From Diplosphaera chodatii (taxonomy: Eukaryota; Chlorophyta; Trebouxiophyceae; Prasiolales; Stichococcaceae), in assembly GCA_032358165.1 (NCBI GenBank), contig JAALGY010000032.1, positions 3,534,001 to 3,598,000 on the forward strand: DNA of 64,000 nt, written 5' to 3'. Below are positions 21,873 to 33,100 of the stretch, one piece after another. A program made the translations under genes and the position numbers. Under the pieces are notes generated by a model, which did not search any database, was not told the origin of the DNA, and saw only the letters and a program-made list of their open reading frames with translations. Position 1 is the first letter of the stretch; the number at the start of each line of letters is the position of its first letter.

Positions 21873-23238
21873 TCATACAGCATCGGTGCCCATGGGGGCG
21901 CCCTTCGAGGAGAGGGGTGCCGCTCTGCCGTCGCCGCCCTGAGACACTGGCGCTCCCTCTGTGTCACCTGCGGCGACACGACATTGCTATCAACAGGCCC
22001 GAAAGGACAACCAGCAGACTCTGCATGCTGCAAGACCCTGCACTGACAAGAGTAGGTCCTCAGCAGCACGCCGGTCCTGTGGGGCGCAGCTAAGTCCGCA
22101 CCTAGGTCGCTGGCTGCACGGTGCGCCTCCACCTCCGCGACTGTAGTCGGCAGGAACCGCTTCCTGTGGTGCATGCGCAAGGGTCAGCACGATCGTGTGC
22201 AGCAGCACTGCATGTCATCTGCTGAGCAGCAGCTCTGCATGCGTGTGTGCAGCTGCACAGCTACCATAAAGCAGCCATATGAGGCCAGCAGGTCTCACGG
22301 CAGCGAATGGGAAGTAGTGCGTACTTGATGTGGCTGCCAAAGGGCAGCAGCGCAAATTTGGCCAGCTCCAGCAGCACGAGTGCGGTGGGAATGCCGATGA
22401 TCGTGAGGCACTGGATCAGTGCTGCAAATACGAAGCCGAGCATGATGCTCCAGCCGAAAAGCCCCGCCCAGACCTGCAGCACGGTGCAAAGTATACCCAG
22501 GCTGTCTGTTCACTTCACCTTAACGAGGCAGCTGCACCTGGACCTGCAAGGATGCGTCATTCTTCATTCATTCATTCATTATCAGCTCATTAGCTTACCA
22601 CATTGGCGGCGACCGTGAACGGCTTTCTGAATGTGACAGGGTCACGGACCTGCAAGGATGCATCATTCTTCATTCATTCATTCATTCATTGTCCGCTCAC
22701 TATCAGCTCATTATCAGCTCATTACAGGGTCACGGACCGCCGTCATCGTCACTGTATCCAGCGCAAATCTGCACATCACGAGGGGCCACATTGGAGAAGT
22801 AATCTGGGGACCGCAATACAGCAACAACATTCTGAGTTGCCGAGAGGAGCAGTGGGGTCCATGTTACCAGAACAGCTGCTTCTCACTCACAACGCAAGCT
22901 TGAGGGCCTGCGGCACGAAGGGGATGAAGACGAGGGACATCACCATCGCCACGCCAAACAGCACATATGCAGATGCCAGCCACCTGCACAGAATGGTGCT
23001 GTCAGTGCAGATGCGCCAACACTAAGTAGACATGCGCAGCGGGGCGCCGTGCGTTGCCGAAGCAGAGTGACCAGGATACGGCTGGATGCTGCGCGAGCGC
23101 TGCGCACCAGCCTGCAGTGATGATCCAGATGATGCGTCTGATTGTAAGGATGACCGGCCGGTTGCCCCACACTATTATGGAGTCCAGGCGGTAGCGCCAC
23201 GTCCTCCGGGGCGTTTCGGCAGGCACCAGCAGCACCAT
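21873..23238 (-). CDS. YccF-domain (DUF307) multi-pass membrane protein
   Basis: The start is ATG 23238 (MVLLVPAETPRRTWRYRLDS). Exon 1 (to 23108) joins the exon at 22983-22891 to give RIIWIITAGWWLASAYVLFG and then VFIPFVPQALKLA. This is one YccF-type repeat (family form: W.I..GWWLALGYL..G.L.C.TIIGIPFG.Q.FKLA). An exon near 22650-22600 (DPVTFRKPFTVAANV) leads into a second, better conserved repeat at about 22472-22290: VWAGLFGWSIMLGFVFAAL, LTIIGIPTALVLLELAKFA and LLPFGSHIKY. A short hydrophilic tail (KRFLPTTVAEVEAHRAA, then APLSSKGAPMGTDAV) ends at 21873. Four or more hydrophobic helices are visible. YccF proteins are common in bacteria and of unknown function. The phase at the exon 2/3 junction is not fully resolved. 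Confidence 0.72.
22540..22740. repeat. ATTC microsatellite and partial tandem duplication inside a YccF-gene intron
   Basis: GGACCTGCAAGGATG followed by an (ATTC)n run and TATCAGCTCATTA occurs at about 22540-22594 and again at about 22646-22724. GGGTCACGGACC appears at both edges of the second copy. On the gene's strand each copy carries a CTTGCAG acceptor-like site, so the duplication also copied a 3' splice site. Confidence 0.7.
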
Positions 23239-23844
23239 GTTGCCTCGGATCTCTGAAGGTACTAGGCCGTCAATTCAGCTACGGCTGTGGCTGCCTGACC
23301 CTGCTCTTTGTGAAGTCGGGAGCTCCTGTGCCGAAAAGGTGATCAGATTCGATGGGCTATTCTGCACTGCATGTGCAGCGCGAAGGTGTACCGCACTGTG
23401 TACCTTCCCGCTTCCACCTGACTACGGGTGCAAGTTTGCTCGTAGCCCGAGAGCATAGGGACGACAATCCATTGCTATTGATGCGACAAGACCCTGTGCA
23501 CCTGTTACGCTCGCCCATGAAGGCAGCGTTGTTTCTGGCGCTGGAAACCAAATTGTTACAGCAGTACACGGTGTATGTGTGCCGCCACACAGGTACCTGT
23601 CAAAATTGTTGAGCAAGCTCCACATGTCCTGGTCAACAACACATGAATGCTCACGCTGTATACCTGGGTTCTGTTTGCTACAGCATGGGAACACACATTG
23701 GCTCGCACGCAGTGTGCAAAGGGGCGCGCTGGCCAATGGTGGTGGTGAGGTTCACAGCTTGCGCAAACCCCATTGGCTCCCACATGCTCCCGCTGCTGCC
23801 ATGGCGCCTATCCAAAGCGGAGCAACGTCCTTCCATTTGCCTCC
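23239..23844. other. Intergenic region: YccF-gene promoter and IDH 3' UTR
   Basis: Both flanking genes are on the minus strand. TTACA at 23556-23560 is the likely IDH poly(A) motif. No other feature is supported. Confidence 0.4.
23556..23560 (-). terminator. TGTAA polyadenylation signal of the IDH gene
   Basis: TGTAA on the minus strand, 285 nt downstream of the IDH stop codon. Confidence 0.55.
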
Positions 23845-25221
23845 TTACTTGCTGCCGTAGAACTTCTCACGGAAGCGCTCGCTGATCTTGTCCATGAATG
23901 CGTTGGTGTATAGGTACTGGTCAGGTGTGACCTTTGTGGTGCCGTGCACGCAGATGGCCAAGTCCTTGGTGTAGAAGCCAGCCTCGATGCTCTCCACGAT
24001 GGACTTCTCCAGGTCCGAGCAGAACTTGCCCAGCAGCTCATTGCCGTCGAGCTTGGCGCGGAAGGCGAGGCCCCGCGTCCATGCGAAGACGGAGGCCACC
24101 GGGTTGGTGGACGTCTCCCGCCCCTTCTGGTGCTCCCGCCAGTGCCGCGTCACCGTGCCATGGGCTGCCTCCGACTCCATAATGTCGCCGCTGGGCGTGG
24201 TGAGCACGCTGGTCATGAGGCCCAGGGAGCCGTAGCCCTGCGCCACGATGTCCGACTGCACATCCCCGTCATAGTTCTTGCAGGCCCAGATGAAGCCGCC
24301 CTCCGACTTCAGAGCTTGCGCCACCATGTCATCAATGAGCCTGTGCTCATACCAGATGCCCAGCTCCTTGAACTTCGACTCATACTTCTGCTCGTAGACC
24401 TCCTGGAAGATCTGCAGAAAGCGGCCGTCGTACTGCTTCAGAATGGTGTTCTTCGTGCTCATGTACAGCGGCCATTGCTTCTCAAGCGCATACTCGAAGC
24501 ACGAAAGCGCAAAACCGCGGATGGCATGCTCTGTGTTGTACATGCCCATGGCAACACCAGGCCCTTCGAAGTCGAAGATCTCGTAGTCCTGAGCTGCGCC
24601 GCCATCTGCTGGCTCAAACTTCATGGTGAGCTTGCCAGCGCTGGGCACCACGAAGTTTGTCGCCATGTACTGATCACCATATGCGTGCCTGCCCACAATG
24701 ATGGGCTTCTTCCAGCCGGGCACGAGGCGCGGCACATTGGTGGCCACAATGGGTTCCCTGAACACCGTGCCGTTCAGGATGTTACGGATGGTGCCGTTGG
24801 GCGACTTCCACATCTTCTTGAGGCCGAACTCCTTCACGCGGGCCTCATCCGGTGTGATGGTGGCACACTTGATGCCCACGCCCACCCTCTGGATGGCATG
24901 CGCTGCGTCGACTGTGACCTGGTCGTTGGTCTCATCCCTGTGGGGCAGACCCAGGTCGTAGTACTCTGTCTTCACGTCCACATACGGGAAGATGAGCTTG
25001 TCCTTGATCTGCTGCCAAATCACCCGTGTCATCTCATCGCCATCTAGATCCACGACGGGGTTCTCCACCTTGATCTTCTCGAAGCCGCCGCCGGATAGTG
25101 CACGCACTGTGTTGCCTGCCACGCTGGCGGCTCCAGTGTTGCTGCTCATGGTGACGTGAGTGCTGGACGCGCTGATAACACGCGCGACGAAACCCAGCCG
25201 CCTCGTGGCAGCACTGAGCAT
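23845..25221 (-). CDS. IDH: NADP-dependent isocitrate dehydrogenase, mitochondrial-type, intronless
   Basis: A single exon of 458 codons. It converts isocitrate to 2-oxoglutarate with NADP+ and a divalent metal. The mature part starts near [20 protein letters not shown] and is full length. Motifs include [49 protein letters not shown], the IDH/IMDH signature [20 protein letters not shown] and the NADP-binding [14 protein letters not shown] with [15 protein letters not shown]. The N-terminal 45 or so residues ([20 protein letters not shown]) are Arg/Ser/Ala-rich, like a mitochondrial presequence. Met25 (MSSNTGAA) could start a shorter, cytosolic form. The C-terminus FYGSK is not a peroxisomal signal. 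The lack of introns is unusual for this locus. It shares a roughly 350-bp divergent promoter with the GH51 gene. Confidence 0.97.
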   Translation of the reverse strand: MLSAATRRLGFVARVISASSTHVTMSSNTGAASVAGNTVRALSGGGFEKIKVENPVVDLDGDEMTRVIWQQIKDKLIFPYVDVKTEYYDLGLPHRDETNDQVTVDAAHAIQRVGVGIKCATITPDEARVKEFGLKKMWKSPNGTIRNILNGTVFREPIVATNVPRLVPGWKKPIIVGRHAYGDQYMATNFVVPSAGKLTMKFEPADGGAAQDYEIFDFEGPGVAMGMYNTEHAIRGFALSCFEYALEKQWPLYMSTKNTILKQYDGRFLQIFQEVYEQKYESKFKELGIWYEHRLIDDMVAQALKSEGGFIWACKNYDGDVQSDIVAQGYGSLGLMTSVLTTPSGDIMESEAAHGTVTRHWREHQKGRETSTNPVASVFAWTRGLAFRAKLDGNELLGKFCSDLEKSIVESIEAGFYTKDLAICVHGTTKVTPDQYLYTNAFMDKISERFREKFYGSK

Positions 25222-25572
25222 CGGATTTGGAGGCAGCCCAGCTCCTAGTGAGCTTGGCCTGGATCCTAAACAGCTGTAGCAGCGGCAGGTCGCCTCCGTG
25301 GTGGCTTCCTAGGAACTTCCTGGCATCACAGTGGAGATGCTCGGGCTTATTTGCACGCTGCTGACTGTGCAAGCGGCACAGAAATGGAGGTCATGTGGTG
25401 GGACTCTATGTGCGGGCAGCGCTCGGAATCCCCAAAGTGCTTGGAGATTGTTCAGATCAATGGCAAAGCGGCCAGGCAGGCGACCTTGTTTATTATAACG
25501 CTGTGGATGCGACCACATGAACAATGCAGTGTTCCTAGACGGGTGAGGGTGGGGCGTCTTGTTTCCGGTGCC
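25222..25572. promoter_or_regulatory. Divergent intergenic region between IDH and GH51 genes
   Basis: About 350 bp separate the two start codons, so both promoters must lie here or overlap the 5' UTRs. No clear TATA box was identified. Confidence 0.45.
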
Positions 25573-28500
25573 ATGCGGGGCCGATCTATGTCAGCACAGA
25601 CCCGTTGGCCTGCATGTGCAGCAGCGGCCACGCTGCTCCTGTGCATGATTGCCACCAGCAGCAGGTCGCCTAAAGGTGATAAGCAGAACTCGGCAGGTGT
25701 GCCCAACGCTGACATCCGTGTCGATATCGATCTGGCGCATGGGCACCCAGTGTCCGACACCCTCTTCGGCATCTGCTTTGAGGAGATCAACCATGCTGGG
25801 GAGGGAGGCCTGTATGCAGAGATGGTGCAGGACAGGTGCTGACCTGGCGTGGCGTTTGATGCACTACAGCGGCTGTGGGATGCATGGCATCATGCACCGA
25901 TGTGCTGGACATACTCTGGTGGACCACAATGGATGTGTGAGATGATAGCATGTGCACTTGCAGGTCTTTCGATGCACTGGCACTCACGCAGCGATTTGAC
26001 CCATCAACACCAAAATCGGATCAACACGATGTTTCCGCCACAGCATTCAGGCAGTCGTCCTATGGTCAGCGCATTCAGTCGCACCGGCCTAAGCTCCCAA
26101 GGCAGTGGAACAGCAGCCTTGCAGTTGACGGGTGCGCACTGGGCACTGTCACTGTCGTGCACGTGGCGCCACCTTCTCCAGAGGGCCTCTGGCACGCGCT
26201 GCCCTTGCATGCAGGCTAGATGCAGTGCCTGTGGCATGGACCCCAATTGGCTCCGGTACAAAGCTAGCGCTGGTGTCTGATGCGCCGCTGGGCATCACCA
26301 ACCCTGTCGCGCTGATGATCAGCAGCGGCTCGCAGCCAGTGACGCATCGTGACAGCAGAGCTAGTGTAGTCACAGGCGTAGCAAACAGCGGCTTCTGGGG
26401 TGTCAGCGTGCAGCCAAACACAGCGTACCATGTGTCGCTGTACCTGAAGCATCGGGCTTCGCCTGGCCCAGCAGAGGTAGATGCTGCAGATGCTGAAGTG
26501 ACATAGAAGGGCAGCAGCATGGTGGTATTGGTGTGGCTGCTGTTGACGTTTTGCAGTGTTTTTTATGGTGCAGGTGCGGGTGGCGCTGCAGTCTGGTGAC
26601 CTTACGTATGCACAGCTGCACATCAGCAATGTCAGCTCTGAGTGGCAAAGGTCTGCGCTTGATGTTCAAGCCTGCACGGTAGCCAGACCACATGAAGCTC
26701 CGCAGCAAATGCTCAGATGCAGTTGCCGTGAAGCCCGCACCTGGCACAATGCGTTGGCGCATCTGGTGCAGGTTTGAGGGCCAGCTGGCAGTGGGGAATG
26801 TCAGCGCCGATCAGAATGCCAGCTTGGCGGTGACGTTCAGTGGCCCAGGCTCCCTGCTGGTGGATGTCGTGTCGCTGCTGCCGGCAGAGAACGTGGCGCG
26901 CGCCACAGCCGCCGGAGCGATGAACCCCTGGCCATTTCGTGCCGATCTGCTGCAGATGCTGAAGGATCTGCGACCCAGGTGCATCCGCTGCAAGTTGGTG
27001 ATACCAAATCACACAATGCGCAGCTGAACACGAGGCCTGGGTGTACATGTGGTGAAGCGCTGGTGTAAATACTCAATGTAGTCGGAGAGGTGGCTCTCAG
27101 CGTGTCCCAGGCTGCACCTTGCAGGTTCATCAGGTTTCCTGGCGGCTGCTATGTGGAGGGCGACACACTGAAACATGCCTTCCGTTGGAAGACCTCCGTC
27201 GGGCTGTCAGCCGAGCGGCGCGGCCACTGGAACCTGTGGGGCTACTGGAGCACAGATGGTACAGAGATGTGCACAAATGCCTGTTTTTTGACAAAGCTTG
27301 CAGGCATAACATTCATGACGGCACGCACGGGCAATGCTCCGATAGCAAGAACAGGCCAGCAGGAGCAGGGAGTCTTGTGTAGGTCATAATCTCCAATACT
27401 GTCACTGTGACATAACACTAGCCTTGTCGGAATGCTACAGGGCTGGGCCTGTTCGAGTACATGCAGCTGGCTGAGGAGCTGGGCGCGGAGCCGGTGTGGG
27501 TCATCAACAACGGGGTGGCGCACGCGGACAGCATCCCGCCGTCGGCCATACAGCCGTGGGTGCAGGTGGGCAGCTGTGTAGGAGCTTATTCCATACAGGT
27601 CTGACATTGGACGATGTTTCAAGTTGCTGCTTCTCCTGTCATCATGATGAGTATCTGCGCAGCGCTCCAGCTGTTAGGTCTCAGGGTTGTCATACCAGTG
27701 CTGCAGGATGCGCTGGACTCGGTGGAGTTCGTCAGCGGGCCGGCGGACAGCAAGTGGGGTGCTGTGCGTGCGGCGATGGGTCGCCCCGATACCTGGGCAT
27801 TGAAATACCTTGCCATCGGCAATGAGGTCAGGGCACCTCAGCTCGACTGTGCAGGCCAGTCTACTATACTGCCAAGGACTGTGTATCAAGTGTTGCAACT
27901 TCTGTGTCTCTCCGCCTTTATTACGTGGTAGCCAGCACCTTGGCGCTTCATCACAAGCACTCTGCAGCAGCGTCGGGACCTCGGCCCAGGGGGCTGCCAA
28001 GGGCAGGCGCCTTGGTGTTGCATCGCTGACGAATGGCATGCAGCCCTGCAGGACTGCGGCAAGCCGTATTACCTGGAAAACTACATCGCATTCTTCGAGG
28101 CGCTGCGCGCGGTGTACCCACACTTGCGCCTCGTCGCCAACTGCAAAATGGGCACCTCGGCACCCACAGATCTATATGACTGGCATGTATATACAGGTGG
28201 CTGTGCTCGCACTTTTCGTTGCCTGTTGCTGTTGATACAACCAGGTGCTCAGGTATACAGAACATCGTATCGGCCGGGAATAATCGGCAACAGTCTTTCG
28301 ATTTGTGCTGCAGACCCAGCGAGCTTGTTCAACCTCAGGACTGCATTTGACAAGCTGCAGCCGGGCCGCGATTCGCACATCTTCGCTTCAGAGTGACCGC
28401 ACAGTGCTGTGCTCAGATGGTCCGAGGCACTTGCATGCTCCTGCTCATAGTTTGCAGACAATTTCAGCTTCATGTTACGGCTTCGCAGGTATGCAGTTAC

Positions 28501-29761
28501 ATCTGGTGGCGGCACAGGCAACCTCATAGTGCGTGCTGCATGTGCATGTGTGCATTCTGATCCCGATGAGGCCAGTAGTCCTTGTAGATGTCATCAGACG
28601 CATGCTGAATACGGCCTTCTGACATGATGAGGGCCTTACGCTGCGTAGGGCGCTATAGCAGAGGCGGGGTTCATGACCGGGCTGGAGCGCAACTCGCAGG
28701 TAGCATCACATCCATGGGCAACAATTGAGTTGCTACGGCATGGGTGAAAGTCGCAAATGGTGACACGGCAAGCTGTGGATGTGCCAGGTGGTTGAGATGG
28801 CGGCATATGCGCCGCTGCTGGTGAACACCCACTTCCGGGGCTGGCCTACCAACCTCATCGTGTTCGATAACCACAGGTGCGGGGTTGCTCTGCTATGCAG
28901 TCATTTTTGCTGAAGCGTTTACTAGCACCCACAATCCTGCTGTGGTGCATGGTGCAGGTGTATATGCCTCTCGCATGGTGGTAAACTTGTTGTGCCATCA
29001 GTGATTCATTGGCAAGGACTGCTATGCTGCAGGGCGTATGGCATCCCGTCGTACCATGTGCAGCAGCTGTTCGCACAGCACCAGGGCAACTGGACTGTGG
29101 ACGCGACTGTGACAGCTCAGCAGCCGCTGTCACTGGTGGCGGCGTCAGCAACATGCACCAGCAGCGCCTGTGCACGTGTAGCTATCAAGGTGCTGTGGTC
29201 TACCCCTCTGTTGCACCATCACCAAGTCACAGAGTGCACACAGTTGCTGGCAAGATCGTGCCAGGCGTCTGTCAGGCTGTCGATGCCGTGCTGCAGCACT
29301 ACGCCTGCACTCCTGCCACTGTACATACCAGTCTGACGCTGGCAGTTGAATCGATTGCAGGTGGTCAGCATTGCGCTGGTGCCGCACAATGTGACGGTGG
29401 CGCTACAGGGCCTGCCAGCCGGCGCGTCTGCGGCTGGGTCCGAACTCACCGTGCTGACGGGGGACAACCCTCTGGCTGAGAACAGCTATGATGAGCCTTT
29501 CAATGTGAGATTGCTGTCACTTGCATGATACGTCATCGGGTTCCATCGTTATAGCATGGCGTCTGTGTGGGAAGTCCTCAAGCCATATGTAAGCAGCCAG
29601 GTGCTGTGGTTCTGCAGGTCGTCCCGAGGCAGCAGGCAGTGCAGAGCATCCGCAGCGACAGCATCCAGCTGCAAGTGCCGCCGCTGTCACTCAGTGTCCT
29701 AGTTATAAACGTTCAGCCTATAAATGGCAGGGGTGGGCAGCAGCAGCGGACCGTCGCCTGA
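25573..29761 (+). CDS. Secreted GH51 alpha-L-arabinofuranosidase (multi-exon)
   Basis: The start is ATG 25573 (MRGRSMSAQTRW); a second ATG is at 25588. The N-terminus has a hydrophobic signal peptide (ACAAAATLLLCMIATSS). GH51 landmarks in order are DTLFGICFEEINHAGEGGLY (about 25760), the carbohydrate-binding-like beta region (25990-26900), FIRFPGGCYVEGDTLKHAF (about 27125), GHWNLWGYWSTDG, GLFEYMQLAEELGAEPVWVI (about 27440), LKYLAIGNE with the acid/base Glu (about 27800), PYYLENYIAFFEALRAVYP (about 28060), FASE|YAVTSGGGTGNL with the nucleophile Glu split by an intron (28398/28489), AYAPLLVNTHFRGWPTNLIV (about 28805) and a C-terminal beta domain. The stop is at 29759-29761. The enzyme removes terminal arabinofuranose from arabinans, arabinoxylans or arabinogalactans. 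Secretion points to cell-wall or extracellular glycan turnover. Confidence 0.92.
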
Positions 29762-30190
29762 CAAGCGGCTGGCAAGCAGGCGTATAAAGGCATCGCACTG
29801 TGGCCATGTTATGCATTGGCAGTTGGTGTGTCGACTTGGCCATTGGATAGTGGACTTTGTGCCACATGTACATCAGCATCGTTCGTGTTTACAGACGTTT
29901 GCAACACCTCGATGTCGTCACATTTCAATCCACTGATTGCGAGATTGAACAGAGGAGAGCACCACCAGCGGGACACAAAACGTGCATTGATGCAAACCCA
30001 ATTATGCACTTAGAAAGTCACCAGTAGTCTCGCGATGAAAGCTGCTCAGAATACAGTGCAGCTGAATGGTTGACAAGCAAGGATAACTCTCAGTTCTGCT
30101 AGCATCCGACAGTGCTGAACTAAGTCTAACAAACGAGGAGAAGGCGGTTCTCTTCCTTTCATCGTGGCTTCTGCTGTCTCGCCTACATGC
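29762..30190. other. Convergent 3' region of GH51 and the large secreted-protein gene
   Basis: This holds two 3' UTRs. TTACA at 29889-29893 is a poly(A) candidate for the minus-strand gene. No TGTAA was found for GH51. Confidence 0.4.
29889..29893 (-). terminator. TGTAA polyadenylation signal of the large secreted-protein gene
   Basis: TGTAA on the minus strand, about 300 nt after the stop at 30191. Confidence 0.5.
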
Positions 30191-33100
30191 CTACTTGCGG
30201 GCCTCGTTGGTGTAGTAGGCAAGGGTGCCTGCGGGCGCCTTGTACGTCGGGCGCGGGCAGTCACCAGCCGTCTGGAAGTTCCACAGCGGCGGGATCTTGA
30301 CCTTCCTCGAGAACGTGTTGGCCACATTGAGGGTTGGCGCAGAGCCATCCGTCACCTGCATGATCCATGCAGCATACGTTGATAACCATGCCATAGACAG
30401 GATGCGATCATGGTATCTCGCAGGTGGTAGTTGTATGGTGTCCATGCTGCAGGTCAGCGAGTGAGACAACGATCAAGTCCACATGGTCTGGCAGTGGTAG
30501 TGCAATCATGATCGAGTTCACCTTGAAGTTGGCCTGGTACACGCGGGCGCTGTTGGTGTACACCGTGCGCCGCTGGGCCTTGACGCACATGTTGTAGATG
30601 GCCGCTGGGCCGACGCCCTGCTGGTAGATCACGCAGTCGCCCGGCTGCGTACGGGGGTCGGAGTCCTCGCACACGAAGTCGTCCACCTGCTTGCCGATCG
30701 GGATGGAGCCGCCGCAGTTGTCATACAGTGGGATGACCTGCAGGAAAGGTGGACACCATCAAACAGTGCTCCAGGTTGCTCTCGCCACACCAACAGCAAG
30801 CTTGCCCAGGCACTTCAGAGGCAAAGAAGACAGGGTGCAGTGGCCACCAGGCTGAAACGTCCAGCGAAGGAGCACACCTGGTCGTTGTCGTTGGAGGTGA
30901 CGTCCAGCCAGCAGTAGTACTTGAAGTTTGGCGGCCAGATGCACAGGGTGCTGATGTCAGAGAGCGCGTTGGACAGCGGCGCCGTCGTGTTGCGCAGGTT
31001 GAACTGGCTCTTCCAGTAGGGTGGGCTGTCGTCGATGATGTTGACACGCTCGCTGCACTGGTTGCTGCCGCCGTGGGCGTCGGTGACCGTCAGCGTGTTC
31101 AGAGTGTAAGGCTGCGCAGCCGACACCTGCAGGCGGCATGCTGTCGATCTTAATATCGTGCTGCAGCTCAGGGAGTAAGCCGGCCCCATTGTCAAAAGCC
31201 TGTAACTGCAGGCACCAAAGTGGTGTGGACACTATGCCAGGAGGCAGAAGCACACCAGTGGGAACAGCTGTGGGCTGTAGAAGCTCGATGTGGGCTGAAT
31301 CGGGATGATGGAATCCAGCTCTGCCGTATCGGGGTCGTACGAGCCTGCAGACAGACGATCAACGTCAGCACATGCCTTTGCATCTTCATCGCAGCTGCTG
31401 CAGTCGTATGCCCCCCAGCAGCAGACGCACCAGCATCAACGGCGGTGGTGGCGTCCAGGACTGCTCCGCACATGCGCCCATCGGCGTTGGAGCCGTACAG
31501 GCTGTTGGTCTGGTCCGTGGGGTTGTCAGCATTGACGGTGGCAGCCTGGCACAGCGCTGTAGGGTAGTTGTTGCGCGGGATGATCTGTCGAAGAGCAGAA
31601 CAGCCTGTGAGTCGGAAGTTCACCAAGATAGCTACGACCACATGCCTGCAGAAGTTAACTGGTTGAGCTTTCACTGAGCTCAGGCAAGACGACTGCCAGG
31701 CATGCGCACAGCAATGCCCCTGGCAGCGTACCTCGAACTTGGTGAGCAGCGGCACAATGCCGAACGCCTGCGGGCCAAGCTCGGGCTCGGCCTTGGCGCC
31801 GCGCGTGAAGCTGGCCACGAAGCGGACGTAGCGGCCAAGGCCGTGGTCGGCCAGGGTGGTGAAGGTGCCCGTGCCCACCGCTTGCGGATCGGACCAGGGG
31901 CCCGCCAGGTTGTTGGCGACCGACACCTGCGATGCGCGGAAGGCTTGCACCTCAGCGCCTGGGGCACCGCAGCGAGGGGCGGTGCACTGCCACCCAAGCG
32001 GCACACCGGTGCGGCAACTGACCGCACACATGCTGTGCGTTCTCACAGTAGAACTAGAGGGGGCAATGAGGCTTAGGATGAGGAGTGCCCACCGCAACGG
32101 ACAGCGCACTGCCGGCAACGGTGACGTTGGTGGCGGTCCAGCGTGCCGTTGCGCCATCCCACTTGCCGTAGCCTGCGGGGCATCACAGAGCTGACATATC
32201 AGTGCCACAGCAGGTGACGAGGGGCGCAGCATGGGGTGCAGGCGCGCAGGTCAGAGGCAGATGGGCGGGGCCTGGGCGGTGAGAGCTGCAGCGGGGGCGA
32301 GCTCCGGGTGCAGGGGGCAGCAGGGGTGCTGACACAGCACTCACTGGGGTAGTTGGTGTCGTGGATCCACTGCCACGAGCCGGCAGCTGGCGGCTGTGCA
32401 GAGTAGCGGCCCGTCATGTCACCGATGCCGCCCAGGTACCTGCGCAGCACATTTTCAACTGGAGGGTCAGGATGGCCACGATGATGGCGTGCAGCAGTCT
32501 AGCACATGTGGGTGTGCAGCTTGAGAAGCAGTTCGAAAGCAGCAGCTGAGGACAGCTCAGCTGTGAAAGGTCTGAGGTGCTCACGGTGTGGTGATCTGCG
32601 CGGCTGAGGTGGCGGTGTTGGTGCCGGCTGCGATCTTCATGAGCGTGGTCGCGCGTGCCTCGGTCTCGTTGGCGCCAGTGGTCACGAGGATGGGCACCCA
32701 GATATTGTCGAGTGCATCAGCCTGAGGAGGGAAGACAATGCTAAACATCACAATGCTGCTTGGTGGTGCTGGTGAAGGTATTGCAAGATGCAGATGAAGC
32801 CCAGCACATGCCCACCGCCCAATCACTGCTGTGCAACATCCGGCGAGTGCAAGCAAGTACAAGACATGTTGTGTCGGAGTCTCACGTTGATGCCGGAGGG
32901 GTAGGTGCCGATATCGATGGCGCCGCCAGAGACCAGGGCGCCAGTGGAGTCGAAGCGCAGGACCTTGCCAGTGGGGCACTCGTTGGTGACAAACACGTCG
33001 CCGGTGGAGCGGGCGACGGCAATGCCGGTGTTGTAGCTGCCGGTCTCGCAGCAGTTGTCATCGGCGCACACGCCGCTGCCAGCACCGCCCTGCGCGGTGA

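Noticed and set aside
22560..22700. ATTC repeats as a CRISPR-like array
   Set aside because: The repeats are a simple microsatellite without spacers, inside an intron.
23944..25047. 367-codon open frame antisense to IDH
   Set aside because: It is the mirror of a GC-rich, strongly codon-biased real gene. It has no domain and the opposite strand is an unmistakable IDH.
31192..32232. 346-codon minus-strand frame read as one exon
   Set aside because: It mixes true exons of the secreted protein with introns; GT/AG sites and domain continuity favour splitting it.
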